Assembly (NCBI GenBank): GCA_946481425.1
Contig: CAMLNT010000152.1
Coordinates: 1-5,925 of the forward strand
Source of the DNA: an uncultured Brevundimonas sp.
GTDB taxonomy: Bacteria; Pseudomonadota; Alphaproteobacteria; Caulobacterales; Caulobacteraceae
Reading direction: 5' to 3'
Length of the DNA: 5,925 nt
Positions within the stretch are counted from its first letter, which is position 1. Every line of letters begins with the position of its first letter. A program made the position numbers and the translations under genes. Below the pieces are notes generated by a model. That model was given only the letters and a program-made list of their open reading frames with translations. It was not told where the DNA came from and did not search any database. Of this stretch, positions 5,488 to 5,925 are shown piece by piece.

Positions 5488-5925
5488 CTAAAAGTAGATC
5501 GGTTCGCGGTCCTCGCGGCGCGGCTCGGTCGGTTGCGGTGCGGGCGTGGCTGGCGTCGGATTGCCGGGCTCGGGCCGCGGTTGCTGCGGAGGCGGTTGCT
5601 GCGGGTCGACCGGCTCGGGCATGGGCACGGGCTCGCCGCCCGGGCCGCCGTCGCCGCCGAACAGGCCGCCGAGGCCGTCCAGGATGTCGCCGATCGGGTC
5701 CTCGCCGTCCTGCATCAGACCCTCTTCCCACCCTTCGGGCATGGGCGGGCCATCGGGAATGGACTGGACGTCGAGACGCGGCAGGGCCGCGGCCATGAAC
5801 TGGCGCCAGATGGCGGCGGGGGCGCCGCCGCCGGTGACGCGGCGCATGGCGGTGTTGTCGTCGCGGCCGACCCAGACGGCGGTCACGAAGCCGCCGGTGT
5901 AGCCGACGAACCAGGCGTCCTTGTA
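5488..5925 (-). CDS. Class A penicillin-binding protein (PBP1 type), C-terminal end; 5' part outside the window
   Basis: The visible 145 residues are the end of a bifunctional peptidoglycan glycosyltransferase/transpeptidase. The first residues, YKDAWFVGYTGGF, followed by VTAVWVGRDDN, are the conserved strand region directly after the KTG(T/S) box of class A PBPs; that box itself should lie just outside the window. MRRVTGGGAPAAIWRQFM (about 27-44) is the conserved end of the transpeptidase domain. A low-complexity tail of about 95 residues follows. It begins with an acidic/Gly segment (GEDPIGDILDGLGGLFGGDGG), passes through Pro/Gln/Glu-rich sequence and ends in a charged EPRREDREPIYF. In the family this domain is periplasmic and crosslinks stem peptides; the tail should be disordered. 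The gene is first of the visible minus-strand series and couples to dedA. Assignment as PBP1a (mrcA/ponA) is likely, but the glycosyltransferase half is not visible. Confidence 0.9.
   Translation of the reverse strand, partial: YKDAWFVGYTGGFVTAVWVGRDDNTAMRRVTGGGAPAAIWRQFMAAALPRLDVQSIPDGPPMPEGWEEGLMQDGEDPIGDILDGLGGLFGGDGGPGGEPVPMPEPVDPQQPPPQQPRPEPGNPTPATPAPQPTEPRREDREPIYF
5578..5604 (-). repeat. Short tandem repeat in the PBP proline-rich tail
   Basis: CGGTTGCTGCGG occurs twice on the plus strand, at 5578-5589 and 5593-5604, 15 nt apart and therefore in frame. On the coding strand it specifies the PQQP-type segments of the tail. It is a local in-frame duplication in low-complexity sequence, likely to vary in copy number between strains without breaking the frame. 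Confidence 0.6.

Noticed and set aside
4781..5491. Plus-strand open frame (236 codons) antisense to dedA
   Set aside because: The translation is a string of Asp/Gly/His/Gln/Arg residues typical of the reverse complement of a hydrophobic membrane gene.
1..5925. Mobile elements, CRISPR arrays, tRNA or phage genes
   Set aside because: No transposase or integrase motifs, no regularly spaced repeats, no terminal inverted repeats and no cloverleaf-like segments were seen; gene packing looks like ordinary chromosome.

Overview
This is a GC-rich, tightly packed bacterial chromosomal window. It most likely comes from an alphaproteobacterium. Caulobacterales or a relative is my guess, from the mix of an exported S9C peptidase, a BigR-type sulfur regulator and a PBP1 with a long Pro/Gly tail; the taxonomic guess is weak. 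I see no tRNA, rRNA, insertion sequence, CRISPR array or phage gene. Every long stretch is covered by a recognisable gene.

Region 1 (1-2804) is a divergent reactive-sulfur (sulfide/persulfide) detoxification locus built around a 68-bp intergenic control region (1093-1160). Leftwards run a BigR-operon-type persulfide dioxygenase (blh) and, 4 bp later, the start of a YeeE/YedE sulfur-transport membrane protein that leaves the window. Rightwards run the ArsR-family persulfide sensor bigR, a membrane-anchored rhodanese of the YgaP type and a TauE/SafE exporter, separated by 8 and 4 nt. The shared control region holds overlapping palindromes made of three TTAGCA half-sites, which is the obvious candidate BigR operator. 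The likely circuit is: persulfide oxidises the BigR cysteine pair, BigR leaves the operator, the rhodanese and dioxygenase move and oxidise sulfane sulfur, and TauE/SafE exports the resulting sulfite or related anion.

Region 2 (2801-5925) is all on the minus strand, in transcription order: the 3' end of a class A penicillin-binding protein (PBP1 type), a DedA-family membrane protein starting 2 nt after the PBP stop codon, then a 78-nt leader and a secreted S9C prolyl-oligopeptidase-type peptidase. The PBP-DedA pair suggests cell-envelope lipid-carrier recycling coupled to peptidoglycan synthesis. The leader of the peptidase gene contains interleaved inverted repeats, one of which covers its Shine-Dalgarno sequence.

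The two regions meet tail to tail. The stop codons of the TauE/SafE gene (+) and the peptidase gene (-) are both read from the same CTAG at 2801-2804. The gene families are known. The observations most worth checking are the triple half-site operator, the interleaved leader repeats and the PBP-DedA coupling. I did not find evidence of a wholly undescribed system.
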